Assembly: GCF_014650875.1 (NCBI RefSeq)
Contig: NZ_BMVU01000002.1
Span: 186,001 to 250,000 of the forward strand
Source of the DNA: Streptomyces minutiscleroticus
GTDB lineage: Bacteria > Actinomycetota > Actinomycetes > Streptomycetales > Streptomycetaceae
Length of the DNA stretch: 64,000 nt
Reading direction: 5' to 3'
A program made the translations under genes and the position numbers. Numbering within the stretch: position 1 is the first letter of the stretch; every line of letters starts with the position of its first letter. The notes under the pieces are model-generated. The model saw nothing but the letters and a program-made list of their open reading frames with translations, had not been told where the DNA came from and did no database searches. Shown here in pieces: positions 49,688-58,056 of the stretch.

Positions 49688-52516
49688 GTGCACCCCGAGA
49701 ACAGGGAGGGCACCTCTGAGTCCTCGTCGCGCCCGGACACCGTCGACGACGGCGAGCGCCCCGTGGACGCGCCCGGCCGGCAGGACGGCGGCACCGGCGG
49801 GAGCGGGCCCGAAGGGGCCCGGAAGGGCCTCGGCGGACGGCGCGTGACGGAGGACGGCGAACGACACCCCCAGGGCGCCCGGGAGGCCGTGCCCGCCGTG
49901 GACGAGGCGTACGCCGGCGAGGTGGAGGGAGACGAACCGCTGCTCGCCGCGCGTGTGCACCGCCCGTCCGACCTGATGCGACTCATGGTGGGCGTGCTCG
50001 CGATCGTGGTCCTCCTGGCGATCGCCGCGTTCGCCCACGGCACGACCTCGGGGCTCGCCCAGGACATCAACAAGGGCACCGACGAGGCGCCCGACCTGCT
50101 GATCAAGTTCGCGGGTCTGGCGTCGAGCATCGCGATCCTGCTGGTGCCGGTCGCCTTCGCGATCGAGCGGCTGATCAAGCGGGACGGGCTGCGGATCGCC
50201 GACGGCGTGCTGGCCGCCGTCCTCGCGCACGGCGTGACGCTCGCCACGGACCTGTGGGTCGCCAAGGCCGCCCCCGGCTCGATCCAGAAGGCCCTCACCC
50301 AGCCCTCGCCGGGCGACGTCCACGCCCTCACCGACCCGGTGCACGGCTATCTCGCACCCGTGATCGCGTACATGACCGCGGTCGGCATGTCGCGGCGGCC
50401 CCGCTGGCGCGCGGTGCTGTGGGTGGTGCTGCTGCTCGACGCGTTCTCCATGCTGGTCACGGGCTACACGACCCCGTTCTCGATCATCCTCACGGTGCTG
50501 ATCGGCTGGAGCGTCGCCTACGGGACGCTGTACGCGGTCGGCTCGCCGAACGTGCGGCCCACCGGGCGGACGCTGCTGGCGGGGCTGCGGCACGTGGGCT
50601 TCCGCCCGGTGAGCGCGGCCCGCCAGGCCGAGGCGCCCGACGCCACCGAGAACGGCGACCGGGGACGGCGCTACTTCGTGACCCTGGAGGACGGCCCCCC
50701 GCTGGACGTCACCGTGGTCGACCGCGAACAGCAGGCCCAGGGCTTCTTCTACCGCGCCTGGCGGCGGCTGACGCTGCGCGGCATCACCACCCGCAGCAGC
50801 CTGCAGTCCCTGCGCCAGGCGCTGGAGCAGGAGGCGCTCCTGGCGTACGCGGCGATCGCGGCCGGCGCCAACGCGCCCAAGCTGATCGCCACCTCCGAGC
50901 TCGGCCCGGACGCCGTGATGCTCGTCTACGAGCACACCGGCGGGCACACGCTGGACTCGCTGCCGGACGAGGCGATCACCGACCACCTGCTGCGCGACAC
51001 CTGGCGCCAGGTGCGGGCGCTGCAGTCGCGGCGGATCGCCCACCGCAGGCTCGCCGGCGACGCCGTCCTGGTGGATCGTTCCGGCACGGTGATCCTCACC
51101 GACCTGCGCGGCGGCGAGATCGCGGCCGGCGACCTGGTGCTCCGCATGGACACCGCCCAGCTGCTCACCACGCTCGGACTGCGCGTGGGCGCCGAGCGCG
51201 CGGTCGCCTCCGCGGTGGCGGTGCTCGGCCCGGACACGGTCGCCGACTGCCTGCCCCTGCTGCAGCCGATCGCCCTGACGCGCTCCACGCGCGCGACCCT
51301 GCGCAGGCTTGCCCGGGAGCGCGCCCAACGGGAGCGCGAGGCGGTCCTGGAGGCCTCGCGGCAGAACAAGCTGGCCCGCCTGGAGGAGAGCCGGCAGTCC
51401 GGCGAGGACGGCCCGTCGGCCCTCGAGAAGCCCGACAAGAAGGCCGTACGGGCCGAGCAGCGCGCCGAGAAGCGGGCCATCGACGAGGCGCTGGAGGAGG
51501 CCCGCGAGGAGGACCTGCTCACCCAGATCCGCCACCAGGTGCTGCGGATCCGCCCCCAGGCGCCCGTCGAGCCGGCCCGCCTGGAGCGCGTCCGGCCGCG
51601 CACGCTGATCAGCTTCATCGCCGGCGCGATCGGCGCGTACTTCCTGCTGTCGCAGCTGACGCACATCGAGTTCGGCACGCTCTTCGACAACGCCCAGTGG
51701 GGCTGGGTCGCCGCGGCCGTGCTGTTCTCGGCGCTGAGCTACGTCGCCGCCGCGATGAGCCTGCTGGGGTTCGTGCCGGAGCGGGTGCCGTTCCTGCGGA
51801 CCGTGGCCGCGCAGGTCGCCGGGTCGTTCGTGAAGATCGTGGCGCCGGCCGCGGTCGGCGGCGTCGCCCTCAACACGCGCTTCCTGCAGCGCGCGGGGGT
51901 GCGGCCGGGGCTCGCGGTGGCCAGCGTCGGCGCCTCGCAGCTGTTCGGGCTCGGCTGCCACATCCTGATGCTGCTGTCCTTCGGCTATCTGACCGGCACC
52001 GAGAAGACGCCGTCCCTGTCGCCGTCCCGTACGGTCATCGCCGGACTGCTCACGGTCGCGGTGCTCGTGCTCGTGGTGACCTCCGTGCCGTTCCTGCGGA
52101 AGTTCGTCGTCACCCGTGTGCGGTCGCTGTTCGCCGGGGTCGTGCCGCGCATGCTCGACGTGCTCCAGCGGCCGCAGAAGCTGGTCACCGGCATCGGCGG
52201 CATGCTGCTGCTGACGTTCTGCTTCGTGATGTGCCTGGACGCCTCGATCCGTGCGTTCGGCAGCGAGACGACCTCGATCAGCCTCGCCAGTGTCGCCGTG
52301 GTCTTCCTCGCGGGCAACGCGCTGGGCTCGGCGGCGCCGACGCCGGGCGGCGTGGGTGCCGTCGAGGCGACCCTCACCGTCGGCCTGATCGCGGTCGGAC
52401 TGCCCAAGGAGGTCGCCGCCCCCGCGGTGCTGCTGTTCCGGCTGCTCACCCTGTGGCTGCCGGTCCTGCCGGGCTGGCTGGCCTTCAACCACCTCACCCG
52501 CAAGGGCGCCCTGTAG
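49688..52516 (+). CDS. large membrane protein: kinase-like domain plus UPF0104/LPG-synthase-like domain
   Basis: About 942 residues from GTG 49688, chosen for AGGAG seven bases upstream; a GTG at 49646 would add 14. Residues 1-90 are disordered and acidic. Some six TM helices follow (~95-280), then a cytosolic region (~300-520) resembling a kinase/APH fold: EQEALLAYAAIAAGANAPKLI, VMLVYEHTGGHTLDSL, and HRRLAGDAVLVDRSGTVILTDLRGGE in place of HxDxxxxN...DFG, so probably degenerate. A charged coiled coil (~550-625) leads to seven or eight TM helices of the UPF0104 (MprF/AglD-like) family (VKIVAPAAVGGVALNTRFLQRAG, APTPGGVGAVEATLTVGL). A role in lipid handling at the membrane is inferred; substrate unknown. 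Confidence 0.82.
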   Translation: MHPENREGTSESSSRPDTVDDGERPVDAPGRQDGGTGGSGPEGARKGLGGRRVTEDGERHPQGAREAVPAVDEAYAGEVEGDEPLLAARVHRPSDLMRLMVGVLAIVVLLAIAAFAHGTTSGLAQDINKGTDEAPDLLIKFAGLASSIAILLVPVAFAIERLIKRDGLRIADGVLAAVLAHGVTLATDLWVAKAAPGSIQKALTQPSPGDVHALTDPVHGYLAPVIAYMTAVGMSRRPRWRAVLWVVLLLDAFSMLVTGYTTPFSIILTVLIGWSVAYGTLYAVGSPNVRPTGRTLLAGLRHVGFRPVSAARQAEAPDATENGDRGRRYFVTLEDGPPLDVTVVDREQQAQGFFYRAWRRLTLRGITTRSSLQSLRQALEQEALLAYAAIAAGANAPKLIATSELGPDAVMLVYEHTGGHTLDSLPDEAITDHLLRDTWRQVRALQSRRIAHRRLAGDAVLVDRSGTVILTDLRGGEIAAGDLVLRMDTAQLLTTLGLRVGAERAVASAVAVLGPDTVADCLPLLQPIALTRSTRATLRRLARERAQREREAVLEASRQNKLARLEESRQSGEDGPSALEKPDKKAVRAEQRAEKRAIDEALEEAREEDLLTQIRHQVLRIRPQAPVEPARLERVRPRTLISFIAGAIGAYFLLSQLTHIEFGTLFDNAQWGWVAAAVLFSALSYVAAAMSLLGFVPERVPFLRTVAAQVAGSFVKIVAPAAVGGVALNTRFLQRAGVRPGLAVASVGASQLFGLGCHILMLLSFGYLTGTEKTPSLSPSRTVIAGLLTVAVLVLVVTSVPFLRKFVVTRVRSLFAGVVPRMLDVLQRPQKLVTGIGGMLLLTFCFVMCLDASIRAFGSETTSISLASVAVVFLAGNALGSAAPTPGGVGAVEATLTVGLIAVGLPKEVAAPAVLLFRLLTLWLPVLPGWLAFNHLTRKGAL

Positions 52517-52644
52517 CCGGGACGGGCCCGCGGGGCGTCCACGGGCCCGTCGCCGGACACAGGGGCCACGATCCGGTGGACGCGTCCCCACCCGCACGGC
52601 CCGCGCCTCGGGCGGCGCGCCGGGCGCCGCCCGAGGATGGGTTC

Positions 52645-52958
52645 GTGCCGGACCCTCCCCTGCGGCGTGCCACCGCGCTGACCGCCATCGCCGTCCTGCC
52701 GGCCGCCGCGGAGCACCCCGACGTGAGCGCGCCCGGAGCGGCGCCGGTCCTCGTCGCCGGCGGCACCGGCGACCCAGCGACGCCGTACGGGGGCGCGGAG
52801 AAGACGGCGGACGCGCTGGGCGGGGGCGCCGGCGTGCGGCTGACGTACGAAGGTCGGGGCACGGCGCCCGCGGCAGTGGGAACACCTGGGTGCGCGACGC
52901 CGTCGGCGGCTGCCCTCTGGACGGCGACGTACCGCGGGCGGGAACGGTCCGCTCTTGA
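52645..52958 (+). pseudogene. decayed fragment of a Tap-like protease C-terminal domain
   Basis: From about 52645 one frame reads PDVSAPGAAPVLVAGGTGDPATPYGGAEKTADAL, closely matching residues of the intact protease gene that follows (PEVSAPGADPILLVGNTGDPATPYEG). Near 52870 the match jumps to another frame (SGNTWVRDAVGGCPLDGDVPRAGTVRS then TGA at 52956-52958), equivalent to the intact protein's final VDSTVESYLLDGTVPKNGKVCAS. The catalytic-serine half is absent. It is thus a truncated, frameshifted relic of a tandem duplicate. 52959-53085 holds the promoter region of the intact gene and a TTTTCCACAGG motif. Confidence 0.8.
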
Positions 52959-53085
52959 GAAACCGCAGCTCAGATGGCACCCCGCAAGGTTTTCCACAGG
53001 CTGCGCGGCCGGATGCGCGATCTGCCTACCATGGCCTGACCGTCCTTCGCGGCCCGACGCGGAGGACCGGCGAGGGGGAGCGAGC

Positions 53086-54606
53086 ATGATGCGTTTCTTC
53101 CGCGTGGCGGCGTCGGCCGTCGCCGCGGTGCTGGTGGCGGGCTGCGGCGCGGGTTCGTCCGACGGCGGGGGCGGGGACGGGCTGTCGCCCCCCGCCGGTC
53201 TGCCCGCGTCCCTCACCGGGCAGGAGCTCGACTGGGGGCGCTGCGGGGCCGCTTCGGACGGTCCCGCGCCCGGCGACGGCTGGCAGTGCGCGACGCTCGA
53301 AGTGCCGCTGAACCATGCGAAGCCGAAGGGCGCGACGATGGACGTCGAGCTGATCCGCGGCCGGTCCACCGGCGGTCCGGGCGAGCGCGTCGGCTCCCTG
53401 CTGCTGAACTTCGGCGGCCCGGGCGCCTCGGGCGTCGCCTACCTGCCGGGGTACGGGGACCTGCTGTCCACTCTCCGCGAGCGCTACGACCTGGTGAGCT
53501 TCGACCCCCGGGGCGTCGGCTCCAGCGAGGGCGTGCGCTGCCGCGACGACGAGGAGATCCAGGCCGCGGAGTCGGTCGACACCACGCCGGACACCGCGGC
53601 CGAGGAGAGGGCGTACTTCGAGGACGCGGCGGACTTCGGCCGGGGCTGCGCGCAGGACGCGGGCGAGGTCCTCGGGCACATCGCCACGACCGACACCGCC
53701 CGCGACATGGACCTGATGCGCCACGTCCTGGGCGACCGGACGCTGCACTACCTCGGCTTCTCCTACGGCACGGAGCTCGGCGGCGTGTACGCCCACCTGT
53801 TCCCCGGCAACGTCGGCCGGATGGTGCTCGACGCGGTCGTCGACCCGACCGCCGACACGGTGGGCCAGGCCAGGAACCAGACGCTGGGCTTCCAGCGCGC
53901 CCTGGACGCCTACCTCGAGTCCACCGGGCAGGACCCGGAGAAGGGTTCGCAAAGGATCGCGGACCTGCTGAAGAAGATCGACGCCGAGCCGCTGCGGACG
54001 TCGACGGACCGCGAGCTCACCGAGACGTCGGCGCTCACCGGCCTCATCCAGCCGCTCTACGGCGAGCGGAGCTGGCCGGCCCTCACCGGCGCCCTGGAAG
54101 CGGCGGAGCGGGGCGACGGCTCCGGACTGCTGAAGCTGGCCGACGAGTACAACGAGCGCGACTCCTCGGGCCACTACGGCACGGTGACGCACGCACAACG
54201 GGCCATATCGTGCTCGGACGACAGGCGGCGGCCGACACCGGAGCAGGCGAGGAAGCTGCTGCCCGGGTTCCGGAAGATCTCGCCCGTCTTCGGCGCCTAC
54301 ATGGCCTGGGACACGGCCGGCTGGTGCCACGACTGGCCGGTGGCCGGCCGGTTCGACACACCGGAGGTCAGCGCACCGGGAGCCGACCCGATCCTGCTGG
54401 TGGGCAACACCGGGGACCCGGCGACGCCGTACGAGGGCACGCGCAGGATGGCGGAGGAGCTGGGCGAGGGCGTCGGCGTGCAGCTCACCTGGAAGGGCGA
54501 GGGGCACACGGCGTACGGGAGCGGCAGCGAGTGCGTCGACTCCACGGTGGAGTCCTACCTGCTGGACGGCACGGTGCCGAAGAACGGCAAGGTCTGCGCC
54601 TCCTAG
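53086..54606 (+). CDS. secreted Tap-type aminopeptidase lipoprotein
   Basis: Protein of 506 residues, ATG 53086 behind GGGGGAG. The N-terminus is a lipoprotein signal: basic MMRFFR, hydrophobic stretch, lipobox LVAGC (Cys20). The alpha/beta-hydrolase core shows LLLNFGGPGASGVAYL (oxyanion), LHYLGFSYGTELGGVYA (nucleophile Ser), and in the C-terminal TAP-like domain GNTGDPATPYEG (Asp) and WKGEGHTAYG (His). It fits tripeptidyl/prolyl aminopeptidases of the SlpD/Tap family on the outer face of the membrane; exact specificity is unknown. A decayed partial copy lies just upstream. Confidence 0.9.
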   Translation: MMRFFRVAASAVAAVLVAGCGAGSSDGGGGDGLSPPAGLPASLTGQELDWGRCGAASDGPAPGDGWQCATLEVPLNHAKPKGATMDVELIRGRSTGGPGERVGSLLLNFGGPGASGVAYLPGYGDLLSTLRERYDLVSFDPRGVGSSEGVRCRDDEEIQAAESVDTTPDTAAEERAYFEDAADFGRGCAQDAGEVLGHIATTDTARDMDLMRHVLGDRTLHYLGFSYGTELGGVYAHLFPGNVGRMVLDAVVDPTADTVGQARNQTLGFQRALDAYLESTGQDPEKGSQRIADLLKKIDAEPLRTSTDRELTETSALTGLIQPLYGERSWPALTGALEAAERGDGSGLLKLADEYNERDSSGHYGTVTHAQRAISCSDDRRRPTPEQARKLLPGFRKISPVFGAYMAWDTAGWCHDWPVAGRFDTPEVSAPGADPILLVGNTGDPATPYEGTRRMAEELGEGVGVQLTWKGEGHTAYGSGSECVDSTVESYLLDGTVPKNGKVCAS

Positions 54607-54834
54607 GCCCTGCCGCCCCGGCGCCCGGTACGCGGGAACGGCGGCGGGCCCGCCCACCACGGCGGGCACCGGCACCGGCGGGCCACCCGGCCGCCCGCGT
54701 CCGGCCGGCACACGCAGGGGCTCGGGCGAGGCACCCGGCCGCACCGGTTCCGGTTCCGGTCCTGGCACCGGCCTCGTTCCCGCCCCCGCTCCGGCCTCCG
54801 CTTCTGCTCCCGCCGCCACTCCCGGCAAAGGAAA

Positions 54835-54863
54835 GGGACCCGGCACATGACGTGCCGAGTCCC
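54835..54863. terminator. terminator between Tap-like gene and moeZ
   Basis: 12-bp stem with one mismatch (54835-54846 with 54852-54863) between convergent genes, 25 bp from the moeZ stop. Confidence 0.6.
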
Positions 54864-54887
54864 GTCCTGCTCGCGGATCCGCGCGGC

Positions 54888-56066
54888 CTAGTAGACCGGC
54901 TTCTCCGGCTCGATCTGGTTGACCCAGCCGATCACGCCGCCGCCGACGTGCACCGCGTCCGAGAAGCCCGCGGACTTGAGCACGGCGAGGACTTCCGCAC
55001 TGCGGACACCCGTCTTGCAGTGCAGGACGATCTTCTTGTCCTGCGGGAGGTCCTGGAGGGCGCTGCCCATCAGGAACTCGTTCTTCGGGACCAGCCGCGC
55101 GCCGGGGATCGAGACGATCTCGTACTCGTTCGGCTCGCGGACGTCGATGATGTCGATGTTCTCGCCGTCGTCGATCCACTCCTTGAGCTGCTTGGGAGTG
55201 ATCGTCGAGCCGGCCGCCGCCTCCTGGGCCTCCTCGGACACGACGCCGCAGAAGGCCTCGTAGTCGATGAGCTCGGTGACGGTGGGGTTCTCGCCGCAGA
55301 CCGCGCAGTCGGGGTCCTTGCGGACCTTCACCTGGCGGTACTGCATCTCCAGGGCGTCGTAGATCATCAGGCGGCCGACCAGCGGGTCGCCGACACCGGT
55401 GAGGACCTTGATCGCCTCGGTGACCTGGATGGAGCCGATGGACGCGCACAGCACGCCCAGGACGCCGCCCTCGGCGCAGGAGGGGACCATGCCCGGCGGC
55501 GGGGGCTCCGGGTAGAGGCAGCGGTAGCAGGGGCCGTGCTCGGACCAGAACACGGACGCCTGCCCGTCGAACCGGTAGATGGAGCCCCATACGTACGGCT
55601 TGTTGAGCAGCACGCACGCGTCGTTGACCAGGTAGCGGGTCGCGAAGTTGTCCGTGCCGTCGACGATCAGGTCGTACTGGCTGAAGATGTCCATCACGTT
55701 GTCGGCCTCGAGCCGCTCCTCGTGAAGGACCACGTTCACGTACGGGTTGATGCCGAGCACGCTGTCGCGCGCCGACTCGGCCTTGGAGCGGCCGATGTCG
55801 GACTGGCTGTGGATGATCTGGCGCTGCAGGTTCGACTCGTCGACCTCGTCGAACTCCACGATGCCGAGCGTGCCGACGCCCGCCGCGGCCAGGTACATCA
55901 GCGCCGGCGAACCCAGGCCGCCGGCGCCCACACAGAGCACCTTCGCGTTCTTCAGCCGCTTCTGCCCGTCCATCCCGACGTCCGGAATGATCAGGTGGCG
56001 GGAGTACCTGCGGACCTCGTCTACGGTGAGCTCAGAAGCTGGCTCTACCAGGGGTGGCAGCGACAC
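54888..56066 (-). CDS. moeZ: adenylyltransferase/sulfurtransferase MoeZ
   Basis: Protein of 392 residues, GTG start 56066 with GGAG upstream. The ThiF/MoeB E1 domain (residues ~15-260) shows RYSRHLIIPDVGMDGQ, CVGAGGLGSPALMYLAAAGVG (nucleotide loop), NLQRQIIHS (Arg finger) and DGTDNFATRYLVND. Zinc cysteines are CYRC and CAVCG. The C-terminal rhodanese domain (~285-392) has IDVREPNEYEI and the persulfide cysteine in LHCKTGVRSAEVL. It adenylates and thiolates ubiquitin-like sulfur carriers for molybdopterin, thio-cofactor and thio-antibiotic synthesis. It could serve the pathway of MoaE encoded at 23.4 kb. Confidence 0.95.
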   Translation of the reverse strand: MSLPPLVEPASELTVDEVRRYSRHLIIPDVGMDGQKRLKNAKVLCVGAGGLGSPALMYLAAAGVGTLGIVEFDEVDESNLQRQIIHSQSDIGRSKAESARDSVLGINPYVNVVLHEERLEADNVMDIFSQYDLIVDGTDNFATRYLVNDACVLLNKPYVWGSIYRFDGQASVFWSEHGPCYRCLYPEPPPPGMVPSCAEGGVLGVLCASIGSIQVTEAIKVLTGVGDPLVGRLMIYDALEMQYRQVKVRKDPDCAVCGENPTVTELIDYEAFCGVVSEEAQEAAAGSTITPKQLKEWIDDGENIDIIDVREPNEYEIVSIPGARLVPKNEFLMGSALQDLPQDKKIVLHCKTGVRSAEVLAVLKSAGFSDAVHVGGGVIGWVNQIEPEKPVY

Positions 56067-56165
56067 GGTTACTCCGTTGGTCGGTCAATCACTAGGGGTC
56101 CTCCGGTCCGGGCCCGGCCGAGGCCGAAGGACGTCGTACTTCCCGTAACACTGCCACGCCCATCT

Positions 56166-56918
56166 TCATTCCGAGACACCTGGTCCGATCCGCGAGACGA
56201 TTTCGTCCCAGTACCCGGGCAGGCTCTCCCAGGGGCTGCCGGTACGGCCGTCGCGGTCCGCGCGGTCGGTGAACCAGACGGTCCCGGCACCCTGCCAGCG
56301 GGCGATGCGCAGCGCCTCCTCCAGGTGGCCCCGCGGAACGCCGTGCACGAGGTGGCAGAAGCGCTCGGGCGGATAGTCGGCGGTCCATTCGGCCACCTGC
56401 GACCAGCGGTAGTCGCTCCAGGGGCCGGAGAAGGTCACCAACTGGTCGGCGCACTCGGCGTAGCCGGGATAGGGGTGGGTGCCGTGCCCGAAGACGATGT
56501 GCGCGTCGTCGGCGAGCCCGCGCAGGGCGCCGACGACGCGGCGGATCTCGGGAAGCGCCGTCCGCTCCGTGGGACAGCGGTCCACGAAGAAGCCGTCGAC
56601 GCGGTACCAGTCGCGGTAGCGGTGCGCGTCGGACACGATCTCCCCGAAGGTGCTCGCCCCGTACGTCGCGTCGAGGCGTCCCAGCACACGGATGTCGCCG
56701 TTGCGCAGCCGCCCGGCCGCCTCCAGGCAGTGCGGGTCGGGCTGGGCGCCGGGCCCGTCGGCGACGTCGAGGACGACCCAGTGCAGCGGGGCGCCGGGGC
56801 GGGTGAGCTCACCCCATTCGACGGGGGCGAGGAGGGGGTGCGCGTAGCCGGGCACACCGAGGCCGAGGTGCAGGCCGGTGCTCGCGGTGCCGTGTACGGA
56901 GCTGGTCAGATGCGGCAT
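56166..56918 (-). CDS. spherulation-specific family 4 / GH135-like protein
   Basis: Protein of 250 residues; its start overlaps the end of the upstream epimerase gene by 13 bp. The fold is that of spherulin-4 proteins (TIM barrel; fungal Sph3 is GH135, hydrolysing galactosaminogalactan): HLGLGVPGYAHPLLAPVEW, WVVLDVADGPGAQPDP, LGRLDATYGAS, and the acidic catalytic-type strand YRVDGFFVDRCPTE. No signal peptide is visible, unlike secreted Sph3/PelA enzymes, so it may act in the cytosol or leave by another route. Context with a PelF-type glycosyltransferase and a sugar epimerase points to a polysaccharide role. Confidence 0.82.
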   Translation of the reverse strand: MPHLTSSVHGTASTGLHLGLGVPGYAHPLLAPVEWGELTRPGAPLHWVVLDVADGPGAQPDPHCLEAAGRLRNGDIRVLGRLDATYGASTFGEIVSDAHRYRDWYRVDGFFVDRCPTERTALPEIRRVVGALRGLADDAHIVFGHGTHPYPGYAECADQLVTFSGPWSDYRWSQVAEWTADYPPERFCHLVHGVPRGHLEEALRIARWQGAGTVWFTDRADRDGRTGSPWESLPGYWDEIVSRIGPGVSE

Positions 56919-57865
56919 GCCGCCTCCATCCAGATGTCGGCGAGGGATTCCTCGAGGTGGATACGGGGACGCCAGCCGAGCCGGTCGCGCGCGGTGCGGA
57001 CGTCGGCCTGCTGCCAGCTGCCGCAGCCGTCCGGGTACGGGTACGCGACCGGGGCCGGGTGGTCGTGTTCGGAACGGGGGTGGCCGATGGCCGGCCTGAC
57101 CGGTCCGGGCGGCCCGTCGAGTTCGTGCAGCGCGCCGCCGTACCCGGCGACACGGGCGAGGGCGGCGGCCGCGTCCCGCAGCCGCACGGCACGGCCGGAG
57201 CCGATGTTGATGACGCCCTGGGCGGCGGAGAGCGAGGCGGCGTGCACGGCGCGGGCGACGTCGCGCACGTCGATGAAGTCGCGCTGGACGCCGAGACCGC
57301 CGAGCTTCAGCTCGCCGTCGCCGGACTGCATGGCGCGGCGCAGGGCCTCGGCGAGCCGGCCGAGGGGCGAGCCGGCCGGGGTGCCGGGTCCCGCGGGCGA
57401 GAAGACCCGCAGGACGACGGCGTCCAGACCGGAGCCGAGGACGAGTTCGGTGGCGGCGAGCTTGCTGACGCCGTACGGGCCGCCCGGGCGGGGCACGGCG
57501 TCCTCGGCGGTGGAGGAGCCGGGCTGGCTGGGACCGTACTCGGCGCCGCAGCCGAGGTGCACGAGGCGGGCGCCGCAGCCGCTGCGGCGCAGGGCCTCGC
57601 AGATGGTGGCGACGGCGACGGTGTTGTGCCGGGTGAGCTCGCGGGCGCCGCCGCGGGTGGCACCGGCGCAGTTGACGACGACACCTGGGTGGACCGCGTC
57701 CAGGAAGCGGGTGAGCGCACCGGGGCTGCCGGTGGCGAGGTCGAACCGCACGTCCGCGTCGTCACCGCGGCCGAGCGCGGTGAGCTGGACGGCCGGGTCG
57801 GCGAGCAGACGGTCGGCGACGAAACGACCCAGATATCCGTTGGCTCCGATCAACAGGACCCTCAT
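56906..57865 (-). CDS. NAD-dependent sugar-nucleotide epimerase/dehydratase
   Basis: Protein of 319 residues, ATG 57865. Extended SDR: LLIGANGYLGRFVADRL (GxxGxxG), GVVVNCAGATRGG, HLGCGAEYGPSQPGSS and PYGVSKLAATELVL (YxxxK catalytic pair). RDFIDVRDVARAVHAA and INIGSGRAVRLRDAA are typical of UDP-hexose 4-epimerase and dehydratase groups. Substrate cannot be told; UDP-GalNAc/UDP-Gal supply would fit the operon. It is third in the order glycosyltransferase, membrane protein, epimerase, GH135-like protein, after a 190-bp gap. Confidence 0.88.
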   Translation of the reverse strand: MRVLLIGANGYLGRFVADRLLADPAVQLTALGRGDDADVRFDLATGSPGALTRFLDAVHPGVVVNCAGATRGGARELTRHNTVAVATICEALRRSGCGARLVHLGCGAEYGPSQPGSSTAEDAVPRPGGPYGVSKLAATELVLGSGLDAVVLRVFSPAGPGTPAGSPLGRLAEALRRAMQSGDGELKLGGLGVQRDFIDVRDVARAVHAASLSAAQGVINIGSGRAVRLRDAAAALARVAGYGGALHELDGPPGPVRPAIGHPRSEHDHPAPVAYPYPDGCGSWQQADVRTARDRLGWRPRIHLEESLADIWMEAACRI

Positions 57866-58056
57866 CGGGCGGCTCCCGGGGCGGAAACTCCGGTTCGGGA
57901 GGTGATCATCTGGCGTTCTCCTTCAGGTGTTGCCTGGTTGATGAGGAGGTCCCGCGGTGTCGGCCCCGCGGGGGAGGGCGCCTGAACGGGGTCCGGGTCC
58001 TGGCGCCGGGTGCGGCCGGTGGCCTCACGCATGGGGGGTGTGCCGTGAACCGCGGC

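Noticed and set aside
52981..53000. Third copy of the DnaA-box element at TTTTCCACAGG
   Set aside because: The box differs from TTGTCCACA and no TCGTACTAAT block follows at the right distance.
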